A DNA stretch of 64,000 nt from Epichloe hybrida (GCA_019022495.1 JAFEKR010000002.1:2728001-2792000); one strand, 5' to 3'; positions 33,132-45,195 are shown, counted from the first letter of the stretch. Numbers and translations: made by a program. The notes: generated from the letters alone by a model not told the origin.

Positions 33132-35429
33132 TTACAGGAAGAGAACGGCGATACCGGCAGCGGCGGCGGCAAGCTCAAGGCTGCAAGAGAGGTGACCGGC
33201 GGCAGCGGTGATGTTGGGAGGAAACCCTCCTGTAGAGGTGGGGATGGGAGGATAGCCTCCAGTAGAGTTGCTGCCGATAGGAATAACGCTGGTTGGGACA
33301 GGAGTCTCACCAGGATTAGCTGTTGACTGTCCGGGGGGAGGAACACCTGGAGTCTCGCCGGGAGGAGGTATAACGTGTCCAGGAGGAACACCTGGAGTCT
33401 CGCCGGGAGGAGGTACAACGGTTGACTGCCCGGGAGGAGGAACACCTGGAGTCTCGCCGGGAGGAGGTATAACGGTTGACTGCCCGGGAGGAGGAACACC
33501 TGGAGTCTCGCCGGGAGGAGGTATAACGTGTCCAGGAGGAGGAACACCTGGAGTCTCTCCGGGAGGAGGGGCCACGGTTGACTGTCCGGGAGGAGGCATG
33601 GTGGTTCCAACGGGGACGGTCGTGGTGACGTCAGGATAGATGGTACTGGTGACGCGGCCAATAGGGCAATTCGGCACGGAGGGAGGGCAAGAGGTAATGG
33701 TGTAAGTCCGCGTGATGTAGTAGGTGGATGTAGCACCAGGGGGGGGAGCCACAGTACTGGTAGGAACAGTAGGAGTCTCGGTGACAGGACAGACAGTTGT
33801 AGAGATGGGAATGGTCTCAGTGATGACCGTGGTGTAGCCACCGCCAGGGCACTTGGTCACCTCTGGGGGGCATGAAGTGATAGTGTGAATCTTGGTGGTG
33901 CAGATGGTGGAAGTGGTCCACATGGTCGTGGTCTGAGTAGTCTGCTGCGTGGTATTGGTCCACCTGGCCGTGGTCTGAGTAGTCGTGGAATTGGTCCACC
34001 TGGCCGTGGTCTGAGGCTGGGTGGTGGCAGGAGTAGTAGTCTCGCTGGTAGCAGGAGTAGTAGTCTCGCTGGTAGCAGGAGTAGTAGTCTCGCTAGTGGC
34101 AGGAGTAGTTATCTCGCTGGTGGCAGGAGTAGTCTCGCTGGTAGCAGGAGTAGTAGTCTCGCTAGTGGCAGGAGTAGTTATCTCGCTGGTGGCAGGAGTA
34201 GTTGTCTCGCTAGTGGTAGGAGTAGTTGTCTCGCTAGTGGCAGGAGTAGTTATCTCGCTGGTGGCAGGAGTAGTTGTCTCGCTAGTGGTAGGAGTAGTTG
34301 TCTCGCTGGTGGCAGGAGTAGTTATCTCGCTGGTGGCAGGAGTAGTAGTCTTGCTAGTGGCAGGAGTAGTCGTCTCGCTAGTAGCAGGAGTAGTTATCTC
34401 GCTGGTAGCAGAAGTAGTAGTCTCGCTAGTGGTAGTAGTAGGAGGAATCTCGCTTCCAGTGCAAGTTGTAGTGGTAGAATTATAAGGAGGAGCTGTGGTA
34501 GAGGTAGTCTCGCTGGTAGCAGGAGTAGTAGTCTCGCTAGTAGCAGGAGTAGTAGTCTCGCTAGTGGTAGTAGTAGGAGGAATCTCGCTTCCAGTGCAAG
34601 GTGTAGTGGTAGGATTATAAGGAGCTGTGGTAGAAGTAGTCTCGCTAGTAGCAAGAGTGGTAGTCTCGCTAGTGGTAGTAGGAGGAACCTCGCTTCCAGT
34701 GCAAGACGTAGTGGTAGAATAAGGAGGAGCTGTGGTAGTAGTAGTCTCGCTGGTGGCAGTAGTCTCGCTGGTGGTAGTAGTAGGAGGAACCTCGCTTCCA
34801 GTGCAAGACGTAGTGGTAGAATAAGGAGGAGCTGTGGTAGTAGTAGTCTCGCTGGTGGTAGTAGTAGGAGGAACCTCGCTTCCAGTGCAAGACGTAGTGG
34901 TAGAATAAGGAGGAGCTGTGGTAGTAGTAGTCTCGCTGGTGGCAGTAGTCTCGCTAGTGGCAGTAGTAGGAACCTCGCTTCCAGTGCAAGACGTAGTGGT
35001 AGAATAAGGAGGAGCTGTGGTAGTAGTAGTCTCGCTGGTGGCAGTAGGCTCGCTGGTGGCAGTAGTCTCGCTGGTGGCAGTAGTAGGAGGAACCTCGCTT
35101 CCAGTGCAAGACGTAGTGGTAGACTCAGGAGGAGCTGTCGTGGTAGGGGCATAGGTTGAGGTGGTTGAAGGACCAGTGGTGTGAGTAGCCGTGTAAGCGA
35201 TGCATGAGCAGGCAGAGCTGGCCGCTTCCACGTTGCAATTCTGGAATTGGGTGGGAATAGCGGCAGCGGCCGTGGTATGACCACGGAGCCAAGAGAAGCA
35301 GAAAGACTCGGCCTCCTGCTTCAGACCATCCTTGACCAGAGCACGGTAGCAGTTGTCGGAGTCGCATTCGGGATACTTCCAAGCCGCGGAGGAGGCGGCG
35401 AAAGCCCCGAGGACTACAGCACTCTTCAT
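33132..35429 (-). CDS. GPI-anchored, Thr/Ser/Pro-rich mucin-like cell wall protein
   Basis: Single exon, 765 residues from ATG 35429. An N-terminal signal peptide (SAVVLGAFAASSAAW) leads to a cysteine-rich head of about 75 residues (CDSDNCYRALVKDG, SFCFSWLRG, then CNVEAASSACSCI), a head common in ascomycete wall proteins. Next come about six units of a 25-30 residue PPYSTTTSCTGSEVPPTTTT repeat and some twenty units of a nine-residue TSETTTPAT repeat. Two cysteine modules follow (TITSCPPEVTKCPGGGYTTV and TITSCPPSVPNCPIGRVTST), then about six PPPGETPGVPPPGQST repeats. The end is a hydrophobic GPI signal (LELAAAAAGIAVLFL). Heavy O-glycosylation and attachment to the wall are expected. The architecture resembles fungal adhesins, but adhesion is inference. 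The start at residue 30 of the open frame is the one giving a signal peptide. Repeat number is likely to vary between strains. Confidence 0.87.
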   Translation of the reverse strand: MKSAVVLGAFAASSAAWKYPECDSDNCYRALVKDGLKQEAESFCFSWLRGHTTAAAAIPTQFQNCNVEAASSACSCIAYTATHTTGPSTTSTYAPTTTAPPESTTTSCTGSEVPPTTATSETTATSEPTATSETTTTTAPPYSTTTSCTGSEVPTTATSETTATSETTTTTAPPYSTTTSCTGSEVPPTTTTSETTTTTAPPYSTTTSCTGSEVPPTTTTSETTATSETTTTTAPPYSTTTSCTGSEVPPTTTSETTTLATSETTSTTAPYNPTTTPCTGSEIPPTTTTSETTTPATSETTTPATSETTSTTAPPYNSTTTTCTGSEIPPTTTTSETTTSATSEITTPATSETTTPATSKTTTPATSEITTPATSETTTPTTSETTTPATSEITTPATSETTTPTTSETTTPATSEITTPATSETTTPATSETTPATSEITTPATSETTTPATSETTTPATSETTTPATTQPQTTARWTNSTTTQTTARWTNTTQQTTQTTTMWTTSTICTTKIHTITSCPPEVTKCPGGGYTTVITETIPISTTVCPVTETPTVPTSTVAPPPGATSTYYITRTYTITSCPPSVPNCPIGRVTSTIYPDVTTTVPVGTTMPPPGQSTVAPPPGETPGVPPPGHVIPPPGETPGVPPPGQSTVIPPPGETPGVPPPGQSTVVPPPGETPGVPPGHVIPPPGETPGVPPPGQSTANPGETPVPTSVIPIGSNSTGGYPPIPTSTGGFPPNITAAAGHLSCSLELAAAAAGIAVLFL
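33300..33600. repeat. Proline-coding repeat in the mucin gene
   Basis: About six tandem units of roughly 45-50 bp encoding PPPGETPGVPPPG-type sequence, some lacking one codon or the QSTV segment. Confidence 0.88.
34021..34440. repeat. 27-bp coding minisatellite in the mucin gene
   Basis: Tandem nine-codon units (sense TSETTTPAT/SEITTPAT) repeat with point differences. A second family of longer units (about 75-90 bp) continues from 34440 to about 35150. Confidence 0.9.
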
Positions 35430-35990
35430 CTTGATTTGCGATGATGAGCTAGCTGTTGTTAACGAGAGTCGTTCGTATATAAAATATAAACGAAGGTCTT
35501 TGCAACGAAGGGCCACCCAAGTGTATTATAAACAACGGTAGATGGGAGGAGAGCAGGATCCAGGTCAAAGGCATCCAGTCCCTTTTATTATCAGCGACCT
35601 CGGGCCTGGGTTCTCGCCGGCATAGCGCATGCCCGGCCGGTAGCCATGAAGGAAGGAGTCTGAAATACGAGATGCTGTAAATAAATGACCCCTGCCTGCA
35701 TCCCCGTCGTAGCCCACTCCACCGTTATCGTTTAAACGGTCGTTGGGGGAAAACGCTTGTCCCTTGTCTCCCCCCACCACACGCACCACGCACCGCACGC
35801 ACCACACGCACCGCGCGGATGGAGGAGTGGGTGCTCGAGTGGGGCAGGGTCCACCGTCCTACGCCATCCGCCCGACAACAACAACTTGGACACCTCGTTG
35901 TCCACCTTGTTGACCAACACGGACGACCAAAGAATTCACTCTCTGCCGATCCATGTCGACCAATCATCAGTGCGTATAAAAAAAGCACCC

Positions 35991-36060
35991 ACCAACTGCC
36001 ACCAGCTGCCTCTAACTGCCTCCAACTGCCTCCAACTGCCTCCAACTGCCTCCAACTGCC
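35991..36060. repeat. 10-bp minisatellite, unit TCCAACTGCC
   Basis: Seven decamers in register; the last four are identical and the first three carry one to three changes. Confidence 0.95.
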
Positions 36061-36838
36061 ACCCCCGGTCTAGTGGCTTTCATCACTGTGACTCTGTGCA
36101 TTGGTTTGTGTTCCCACCCATGCGTTATGTATGTACAGTGACAGGTGTACCGAGTATGTATGTTTGTATGTATGTATGTACGGAATCGGCGCTGTTGCCC
36201 GGGCGTCCTCCTTTCGTGTTGGCAGGAAGCAATGGGTTTTGTCACCGCCGCGTCTTCGCCCGATGAGTTTGCAAGTCCTTTTGAGATGCTATGGGCCCTT
36301 CTCGTCTCCCAAGTATCCGGAACGAGCGTCGTGCCGCCACTGCAACCCGCCTGCTCCACTGGTCCGACGAGCGCCAAGCCCGAGGCTCTTCAGGAACGGG
36401 CGCTTTAAGACCCTCCTCTGGCGGCTTGTTCCTGGCGGAGCCCGGCCAGCGCGCGCTACGGCCATTTGTCCCTGGTCAATGAGGGCCCAAAGCCTCCTTC
36501 AGTCGAATTCGATGGGGCTGGGGCGGGAAGACTTGAATGGCCCATTCATCGCGCGGACCTGTCTCCAGTCTTTTTAGTTCTGAACGCTTCCACAGATCTG
36601 ATTCTGAACTCTGTAATAAGCATTGTACTGTGATCCGTATGCAACACGGCCATCGAGAAATCGTGAAAGCAAATCCGGAAGAGCACGGTGGACGCTTGGT
36701 CTTTCATCCGGCCGGCACAACTCCATTCTTCTTCGGCATCAAAGCTGTCAGTCTGACACACAGCTGGACCTTGGCTGTTGGCTGGTCAGGCCTTACAACA
36801 TAGTTTTGAGCCACTCCAATGATGTGCTGACATATAGA

Positions 36839-36866
36839 GTACGGAGTACGTCCGTACGGAGTCTCG
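36839..36866. repeat. Paired GTACGGAGT words
   Basis: GTACGGAGTAC at 36839-36849 is followed by a second GTACGGAGT at about 36854, with ACTCCGT on the opposite orientation 10 bp further on. This is the densest cluster of the dispersed word in the window. Confidence 0.85.
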
Positions 36867-38580
36867 ACATACTCCGTGGGAAACATTGTTTCGGGCCGTG
36901 CTTAGAGTGTTGCAATGCCGACTGGTTTGTTTTCAGGCTCTTGTTCACTCTGCTGATGTTGTGGCTGCCTTGGTGGCTGCCTTGGTGGCCCTGCCACTTC
37001 TCGTGTTCCCATGCGTGTGCCAACAATCTGTCAAGGACATGTAGTCAGACGCCATTTGTAGTTGATGGGAGTCAGTCGGTGTCTGCAGGTTAGCCAGATC
37101 ATATTACCCCCTATCAACCCCGATAGATATGATCCGACACCTGAAATGAGATTCTGGGTCAAAAAATATGACTAGGTGGGCATAGATGGCTGACTTGGCG
37201 AGATGTAGCTGCGTCGCCTGGCAATACATCTCGATTTCGTTGTAACGTAGCCAAGTCCGCCGGACCCTCCGGGAGCCCAGCATATCAGGTTTTTGATTCT
37301 GGTTTTTATGCATGTATACCGAGTACGGAGTGCGGAGCATTATGTTACGGGAACGCGAGAACAGTCCTAGTCGACTTTCGGATTACCACCCGATAACAGA
37401 TCTTCCTGATTATTAGGGTGCATTTCCAATGATGGATGGTGATCGCCATGCAGCAGGCATACATATCCTGCTGTGACAACGCACTGCATTCGCCCAACCC
37501 AACATGATCCACCAAGACAGGTAGGTTCCCTGTTTTGAATCTTCTAGCCAAGATTTAGTCTTTTTAGTCTTCTCAAGTCGGAGGTTGGGAAACCTGTAAA
37601 ACCACATCAGCGTGACGGTGAGCCTCCGACATCAACGGCTGGATGAGACATGTTGTGCAGATGGCTTCTGGATGAAAGCCTAGGCATCGTTGTCGGCCTG
37701 GATCGATACGACGTTACACATTGAGCGGGCCTTGATGCATTACTAACCAGTCTGTCCCGCATGGCAAGGCCAAGTCAGCTCCGTCACGCAATGCATGGAC
37801 GAGGAAAGGCGCAAAAGCAATAAACGGAAAAGGACGCAGAGGCGAAAACAAAGAGCGGAGTCTGCTGCCGAGCAAGGTGCAAGGTAATCCGTACGGAGGT
37901 CACGGATGCAGAGCAGTCAATTCAACAATATTAGTCAATAGCAGTCAGCCGTGCCTTCCCACTTGGTGTGAGGAGAATACGAGGATTGATGCCTCGTGCA
38001 AGAAAACTAGCTCGCCCAGGCATCCACTGGCTCCCCTGTCCTACATACACACACTCACGATGTTCTTCCATACTGTACGATTGATGGGTTCAAGTTCCAC
38101 GACTGCATCGCCGTGGTACTCGAAATCGGTTCATCAATTTTTTCGGTATTGGATCCATCGAACGTACACAGGAATCTACTGCGTACGGATTACCATCCAC
38201 CACATTTGATGTAGCTTGGTCAGCAATCCAACTTTTCAAGTCAAGGACAAGCCCACCAGCAACTGCTATTACGAGATGACGGCATCTAACCATTGACAGG
38301 CAGTGGGGTCCTGGCTTGGCCGCCATGACTTTATGAGCGGGCGTGATTCGTTAAAAACGAGGGAATATGTAAACACGGCATGGGAGAAGATCGTATCGTC
38401 CGAACTATTTTTGCTCGCTGATGAACAAGGTACTCCGTATTCCATTTTTCTGCGCAACATCCACAGACCCAACTTGCTGTTCTAGCATCGGCTAATCCCG
38501 CAATTTAACCGTGCTCGTAGCATGACCACCCCGCGCCTGATTATGACCTAAAGTAATAACACAATTCGACGGACGCTTCT

Positions 38581-39814
38581 TCAATTTTGAAGCACGTAAC
38601 GGAATCTTGCCTTGCCAGCTTCCATGTCGACAATGGCCTGGTTAGCATCCTTCATAGGACGCTTCTCCACCCATGGCTTAATTTTCTTGTCAACTGCCAA
38701 CTGGAACATCTCCCGAATCTCTTTCGGACTTCCAATCGCGGATCCTGCAATACTGCGACGACCAGGAATAATGTTGAAGATCTGCAATGGAAGGGGTCCC
38801 TCTGGCGCACCGACTTGCACAAGAGTGCCGTCTAGGCTAAGGGTGTTGATGTAATCGCTCAATGGCATCTGTTCAGTTTGATTAGCCGCCGCCATGTAGC
38901 CAACATTCGGGATTTTTGTATCTTTGTGGGGAGCTAATCATACTTTATCTGAAGAAACAGTGCTAATAATGAGATCAAATCGACGGGCATGGTGCTTGCC
39001 CCAGTCCTTGTCATCGTCGGTGGCAATGTAATCATCGCATCCTAGACTCAAAGCATCTTGACGCTTGCTGGCCTTTCTTGAAATGCCAACCACCTCGTCG
39101 GCGCCGAGTGCCTTTGCAAAAAGGACTGCAAAGTGGCCGAGACCGCCGACACCGGCGATAGCTACCTTCTTTCCTGGGCCGGCTCCAAAGTGCTTCAGCG
39201 GCGAATAAACCGTAACGCCACCGCAAAGCATAGGGGCGGCATACTCGGGTGCAAGGCCATTAGGAATCTTTATCACAAAGTGTGATGGGCAACGATGGTA
39301 TAGAGAGTAGCCACCATATCCCTTTCCACCATTGCGATGTGTTGAAGCATAGGTGTTGACGGTCTTTGTGCAGTAGTTCTCGGAATCGTTGCTGCATTCA
39401 TTGCACGAACCATCACGGCCCAGACAAGAATCGGACTGAGCGCCAACGCCAACGAGATCACCGACCTTGATGCCGCCCTCGGCCTTGGAACCAACGCGAA
39501 CAGCCACACCTACAATTTCGTGGCCGACGACGCATGGGTAGGGAGTTTGGCCCTGTCCGAACAGTGAGTATTGTAGACTTGGTCGCATAACCTGTTTCTA
39601 GTGATGCGCGAGTGAATTCGCGAATGGCCTATGGACTTACCCATCCGGAACGAAGCGTATGCAGATCGGAGCCGCAAATGCCAGAGTTGGTGACTTTGAT
39701 ATCAACGTCGGTCTCTTCCCAGGCCTTGGGCTCATACTCTTGCCAAACCATTTTGCCCTTGGCGGACTCGGCGTCCAGGCCCATCCATCCTTCGAATTTG
39801 TAGTCGGTCGACAT
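38581..39814 (-). CDS. NADP-type zinc alcohol dehydrogenase (cinnamyl alcohol dehydrogenase family)
   Basis: Exons are 39814-39641, 39552-38944 and 38868-38581; introns of 88 and 75 bp; 356 residues. Exon 1 has NSGICGSDLHTLRSGW with the catalytic zinc cysteine (Cys47). Splicing gives GWGQTPYPCVVGHEIVGVAV with His69-Glu70. The structural zinc lobe follows (SDSC, SCNEC, ENYC), then LCGGVTVYSPLKHF and the Rossmann motif AGVGGLGHFAVLFAKALG. The last exon carries LDGTLVQVGAPEGPLPL. This is the Adh6/Adh7-like subfamily that reduces aromatic and aliphatic aldehydes with NADPH in the cytosol. Intron 1 removal is certain because the unspliced frame inserts non-family sequence. The true substrate is unknown. 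It stands alone between large spacers, so no pathway can be read from context. Confidence 0.94.
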
Positions 39815-41621
39815 GGTAAGAGTTGTGATTACTAGTGAGATGAAAGAGATGCGTTTTCGTTGGAAGGAGAGGTTTTGCGACAAAGTTGAACTGTGAAAGA
39901 AAAGTCGTAACTGGAGCTGGGGTCCATTGCCTACTTATATGCTTCAGGTCAATACCGCCACTGACAGCATTGACTTTGGCAAAACCCCCGACTTGAGCCA
40001 AACGTCATAGTTCAGGGGATAGCTTCTCGGACTTTGCGACCACCATGGCGGGTAACTCCCCAGCCGTGTTGCGCGCGTTTACGCACGTTGTGACTCTCTC
40101 GTGGTCGGACAAAATGGAGAATCTCCAGGAAATGTGAAATTTGGTCTGCATCTAATCATCTTCAAAGAATCGCCCTCGCTCTCTGTCATTTGCACGTCAT
40201 TTGCTTCTCAATTCCCACTTATCATTGAAGGTGTTTGCTGATACTCCGTACAGCTCGATTTATAGATCGTGATTCGGGTGGGGCACGTTGTCGTCTCCCG
40301 GAGATAACCATACAATCACAGGGCCTAAGTCCGCCAAAAGCAGCGAAAGAATCCAGTGATATTGTTACATCGGCACCAAGAAAACGGCCCAGCCGGCATC
40401 TTTTGGCGCGTCCAGTTCTCGATTGACTTCCATGGCGTCATGGCTCAGCTGGATCCAGCACACTAGTTCTAGCGGTGCTGCATCGGTCTTGGCATCAACA
40501 CATCATTGCTCCGTACGGAGCGCGCGATTTGAACCTGAATGTAGTCCGATAAATCTGACGGCATGCTGGCCCGGGATGTATGGGTCAAACGGGCAACAGG
40601 GACTGGCCCACAAAACTGCGCTCAGTGGTGTCGAATATGTACACCCCACTGTAATACCACCACATCAACTCAGTCCATCCCGAGAAACAAACCTTTATTC
40701 CCACAAATGTAATCATCTCTAGGGTAGGCGGCCTAAATGCGTTGTGCAGATTTCGTGATGCAATATTTTTCCTTGGATGCTCTCAAGTGTCGCGACGCAT
40801 TGACGGCGCGATCAAGATGAAACAATATGAGGGTGTAGGCGCAAAGTCATGCGTTGGACGGTCGAATGAGTCGATGGAACAGGAGCTCGCTTGATCTGCC
40901 ATTGAACTCATGGATCGATGCTTTTCCATAGCAGTTTATAGTTAGAAGTCCATTCCTTGCAAGTCGGACTAAATCGGTATGTCTTTTAACGGACTAGCTG
41001 CGACTTCGTCTTCGTCTGACAGGTTGGCCATCTGGGTTTGATGGGACAGACGCCGATGTATATCCGCTTAGGTCAGAAATGGACTATTACACCAGGTTGC
41101 GTACGCAATTTGCAGGTCGTGACGAATCGCGGTCCTTTATACACAGGCATGCGTATAAAGGACGAGCAGTGCGAGGTTTCCCGCAGCCAAATCTCCCCGT
41201 ATTTGAGGCATGATGAAGCTGACTAAATTGATGCAAACGAAAAAGAATGGCTCACTGCTCAAGCCACAGATTATTACAGTGCGGTCCTGTCTGCCACCTG
41301 CCAAATGGCTGGCAGGATGTGCCCGGGTGTGGCCGGTGTGGTCTGTGCAGACGTCCCCTCGCCAAATGGGAACACCCGAATCTTTCCGAGTTAATTGTAT
41401 GTTTTTCTTTCAATCCCCTGTGGTGGTGGCTTCCCCCGTGCTAGCCCGTGGAGCCGCAAATCCCCCCAAAAAACCTCAAAACCACCTGCTTGAAATTTTT
41501 CCCTTTCCGCGTCACTCTTCCCCTTCCAATCCACCACACGTCGAATCGTCTCCCCCCACTCCACCCTGTACCACGTCTTCAGATTTTTTTTCGAAGAATT
41601 GTCAGTCTTCTCTTCGTCACA
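39815..41621. other. Divergent spacer of about 1.8 kb
   Basis: No gene supported. It has a TACTCCGTAC at 40242-40251 and the perfect 14-bp palindrome at 40508-40521. The last 120 bp are pyrimidine-rich leader of the phosphate carrier. Confidence 0.6.
40508..40521. repeat. Perfect 14-bp palindrome GCTCCGTACGGAGC
   Basis: This is a fully symmetric version of the dispersed CTCCGTAC/GTACGGAG word; both half-sites are present head to head. Confidence 0.9.
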
Positions 41622-42862
41622 ATGGCTAGCGACGCGAAATCAACTGGCTCGACCAAGGTCGACGCCATTGTCCAGAATGTCAAGGCTGCTGAGCCTCAAA
41701 AGCTTTCTGGCCTTGCCCTGTACTCTCGTTTCGCCCTGGCCGGTGCCGTCTGCTGCTCCGTCACCCACGGTGGTCTCACTCCCGTTGATGTGTACGTTGT
41801 TCAACTTCCTGGATACTCTGTGATGGCTCGTGAACTCCTTTGTCCCGAGAGTGTGCGCAAGCTCCTCGAGACCGGCCTGCAGTGCAGCCAAACCACGTGC
41901 CTAATCCAAGCAGTCCGCTGATATAAAGTTCCCAAAACAGTGTCAAAACCCGCATCCAGCTCGACCCCAAGACCTACAACCGAGGTTTGCTTGGCGGCTT
42001 CCGCCAGGTCGTCCAGACGGAGGGTGCCGGCGCTCTCCTGACTGGTGCCGGCCCTACCTTTGCTGGTTATTTCCTCCAGGGTGCTCTGAAGTTCGGTGGT
42101 TACGAGTTCTTCAAGCAACAGTGGATCAACCTTCTCGGATACGAGTCTGCTTCCCAGAACCGCACTGCTGTCTACCTCGCCTCTTCCGCCACGGCCGAAT
42201 TTTTCGCTGATATCGCCCTTTGCCCTCTTGAGGCCACCCGCATCCGTCTCGTCTCTGAGCCTACCTACGCCAACGGTCTCATTGGTGGTTTCTCCAAGAT
42301 GCTCAAGAATGAGGGCATCGGTGCTTTCTACGCCGGTTTCGGTCCCATCCTGTTCAAGCAGTACGTTCCCTGCCCCCTCAGGCGCATATTGACGTCGCAT
42401 ATACTGACCCGTTACAAGGATCCCCTACACCATGGCCAAGTTCGTCGTCTTCGAGAAGGTTGCCGAGGCTGTCTACCGCACTTACCCCAAGGAGTCTCTC
42501 TCTGATGGCATGCAGACCGTTGCCAATCTTGGCTCTGGCTTGATTGCTGGTTTCGCTGCCGCCATTGTCTCCCAGCCCGCCGACACTATGCTTTCCAAGA
42601 TCAACAAAACCAAGGGTGCTCCTGGTGAGGGTACCACCTCTCGTCTCATCAAGATCGCCAAGGAGCTTGGCATTCGTGGTTCTTACACTGGTATTGGTGC
42701 TCGTCTCTTCATGGTTGGCACTCTGACTGCTGGCCAGTTTGCTATCTATGGTAAGTCTACAACATCCATCATCAATCCAACCATTGCCACAAAGCTAATA
42801 CGGTGATAGGCGACTTGAAGAAGGCCCTTGGCGCCACCGGCGGCGTTGAGATTGCCAAATAA
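41622..42862 (+). CDS. Mitochondrial phosphate carrier
   Basis: Exons are 41622-41791, 41941-42360, 42419-42750 and 42810-42862; introns of 149, 58 and 59 bp; 324 residues. There are three carrier repeats with the expected signatures [19 protein letters not shown] and [10 protein letters not shown]. Family-specific blocks are [57 protein letters not shown] and [20 protein letters not shown]. The inner-membrane carrier imports inorganic phosphate with protons for ATP synthesis (yeast Mir1/Pic2). The introns split all three repeats and every junction restores the signature residues. Codon use is strongly biased toward C-ending codons, consistent with high expression. Confidence 0.96.
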
Positions 42863-43808
42863 ACAACTTTTTTACTTTGTTGCGATGCCCAAAAAAGCGA
42901 TAGAAGGGGACTAGGTTGAAGAGAAGGAGTGCAACGCTCGCTGTACGTGGTTGCAGTGGGGAATAGAGCCCAAGCGCTGGGCCTACTACCCTGGAACGAA
43001 CGAACGAACGAACGTTGTCATCCTGTTTCCACAAATCATGAGAGGCGGACTATCTCGTTCCCGGTTTTCGGGCTCCTCTTGAATAGACGGAAGGGGACTA
43101 TAAGATTTAATCATTTTGAGACAGTTGGGATGGATGTTGTCTCATCGGTTGCTCGGAAGAGTATGTATGGGGTGGCGGATGGGTAGCATTTTGCATCAAA
43201 GGCTGTATAATAGTCGATTTTCGCGTTTAATAGACAGGAGTTCTTGGCTCTGTCCTTGTATCAGAGCTAGAGCAAGTGTTTACAAAGATGTGCACTGTTG
43301 GGTAGGTCCGGCCATCAAGCCCAAGTCGCAATCACAGGCAGCACGCGGCCAGGTTGGCTCCACCGCCTGCATCTGTCGGGCAAGTGCAGGCAGGCAGGCA
43401 GGAGCAGATGACCAGACACATATTCGACCCATGGCTATGTCCGAGTAATTCCTGTTGGAGCCATATGGCATTTAGAATTCGTCAAAATCTCCACTCGTTA
43501 GACTTACGCGTTTGCCTTTCTTTTCGCATCCTTTCCTCCCTGAACCCTTACTTCGACTTTTGTCTTGAGCTATACACGTACTTTCACACATTTTCTCACG
43601 AGCATCGCCATTCCCCTGATGTTTGGGACATCTTTCCCGTGACAAAACAAAACTGCGCCCGCGGGAAGATTTTTCGAGTATAACGCACCATCTCCGAAAT
43701 CCATCTCTGCCCATGCTTGTGAGTTTCATAGTTCGAGCTTGTCATTTTCTCCTATCCAGGATCTTCAAGCGCCCACCAAGATTGGAAGTGGCACAGCCAC
43801 GATTTGAG
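42863..43808. other. Spacer between phosphate carrier and 2EXR gene
   Basis: Contains 3' UTR, a (GAAC)n run near 42990-43012 and a GCAG run near 43386-43402. A GTGAGT...CTATCCAG pair at 43719-43760 could be a 5' UTR intron of the next gene. Confidence 0.5.
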
Positions 43809-45195
43809 ATGTCAAGGCCCATCAAGTTTGAGGTTCCTGAAGAGTGTCGGAACTTTATGCTCTTTAGACTTTTGCCTCCCGAGATCCGTCAACGAATATG
43901 GGCTATTTATTTGTCAACACCTGGAGTACATTTCATGAAGCTGCAGACCAGAGACGGTAGCTGGAGCTGGACGGAGAGCCATACAACAAGGTCAACTGCA
44001 GCGTCAACTGCAGCCATGGGCGAGAAACGACCGGTTTCAGACGAGATTTCTCGGGTGATCATGTCCGATGCTAAGCCAAGGGAAAGATACGATACCTGCT
44101 TCATCCCAGTCGGGCCTTGCCCGAAAGCAGATGTCTCGCACTACAAGACACTTCGAAGACAGCTTGCAACATTGTCACGAACCTGCGCCGAGTCGCGCGC
44201 TGTGGTCAAGCGATTATGCAATAGACCAGACACATTGAGAGCGAGTGATGGGCAAATCATCTCTTTGGGCAGGTCCTCTGACGTGGTGTATCTGGAATAC
44301 CTCCCGGCACACCTGTACCAAGGAAACGGAAATCTAGAAACGATACCGGGATGCCCAGGGCTGAAGCACATAAAGAGACTAGCCGTGCGATTCTCTCACA
44401 CATGGATTCCTGCCAAAAAATCATGCGCTTGTGGCACCTGCAAAAGCTCCCAAGCTCGCGCTCACCCTGGCTTCTGCCCAGCCCATTTGTATCAATTTAT
44501 GGTCCGGCATCTACCGAACCTGGAGGAGTTCTTCTTCGTGGACTACTTCATTGTACACAAGAGCAGGTCTGAGCCTGCCGGGGAAGAGGCCCCCAAGGCT
44601 CAGTCCAGTCGATCGTAAGCTTCACAGGGACCTCATTCGTTTTGTTGAATGGCGGAAATTAATACGTACCAGTCATAGGGCTCGATTCCAAGCTGGTAAT
44701 AGATTATATCACGAGGCCAACCCAGACGATTGGATTATGACCAAGAAGGTCAGGAAGATTACGAAGTGGCTCCGTAAGAGTTTTGTTCGCTACGCCAAGG
44801 AAAGCACCCTCAGCCTGCAAGAGAACCCAGAGAAGGTTCGATTTGCTGTATTAGCCTGCGAATTGGATATTGTACCGCCTATACAGCGATACGGACCTGC
44901 CTCTCACTCAAATTATGTGCGGCTTAGAGGTCCGAGGAGAGACTTTCGCAAACCATCTAGACTCTCGTTGTTCGATGCCGAGGCGGCCACCAAGTCGAGC
45001 GAAGAGTGGACCTCGGACGAGGAGAGCACCAAGCAGGAGTTTACTTTCAAACCCCTGTTTGCCCCCAACGAGATGGCAAGCAGCAAAACGGGGCCAGATC
45101 AGGCCCGGGACACGGGACGGACATTAACTACAGTTTACAGGCAACTTGAACGAGGAAGTTCGTACCTGTTGAAGCTGTTTATTGGAAAGGACTGA
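43809..45195 (+). CDS. 2EXR domain-containing protein
   Basis: Exons are 43809-44566 and 44628-45195, joined by a 61-bp intron; 441 residues. The N-terminal block FMLFRLLPPEIRQRIWAIYL is the 2EXR (F-box-like) signature of large ascomycete families of unknown role. A small Cys-rich patch (CACGTCKSSQ) and LPNLEEFFFVDYFIVHKSR follow before the junction. Exon 2 starts at DLIRFVEWRKLIR and ends with an acidic Ser-rich stretch and RTLTTVYRQLERGSSYLLKL. The donor is GTCTGA, atypical for this window; an alternative is a frameshift between two halves. The start at 43809 is the first ATG directly before the domain; the frame is open upstream and ATG 43713 could be used. Function unknown. Confidence 0.72.

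Larger units (their letters stand above)
35430..38580. other. Gene-poor spacer of about 3.1 kb
   Basis: No gene supported. It contains CA/CG-rich degenerate repeats (35770-35818), a decamer array (35991-36060), a GTAT run (36156-36180) and TACTCCGTAC-type words at 36839, 37323 and 38431. Short open frames here show no family resemblance. Confidence 0.6.

Noticed and set aside
33885..35159. Plus-strand open frame of 424 codons rich in Ser/Arg/Gly, opposite the mucin gene
   Set aside because: It is the mirror of in-frame coding repeats; it has no signal, no family resemblance and only repeat-derived composition.
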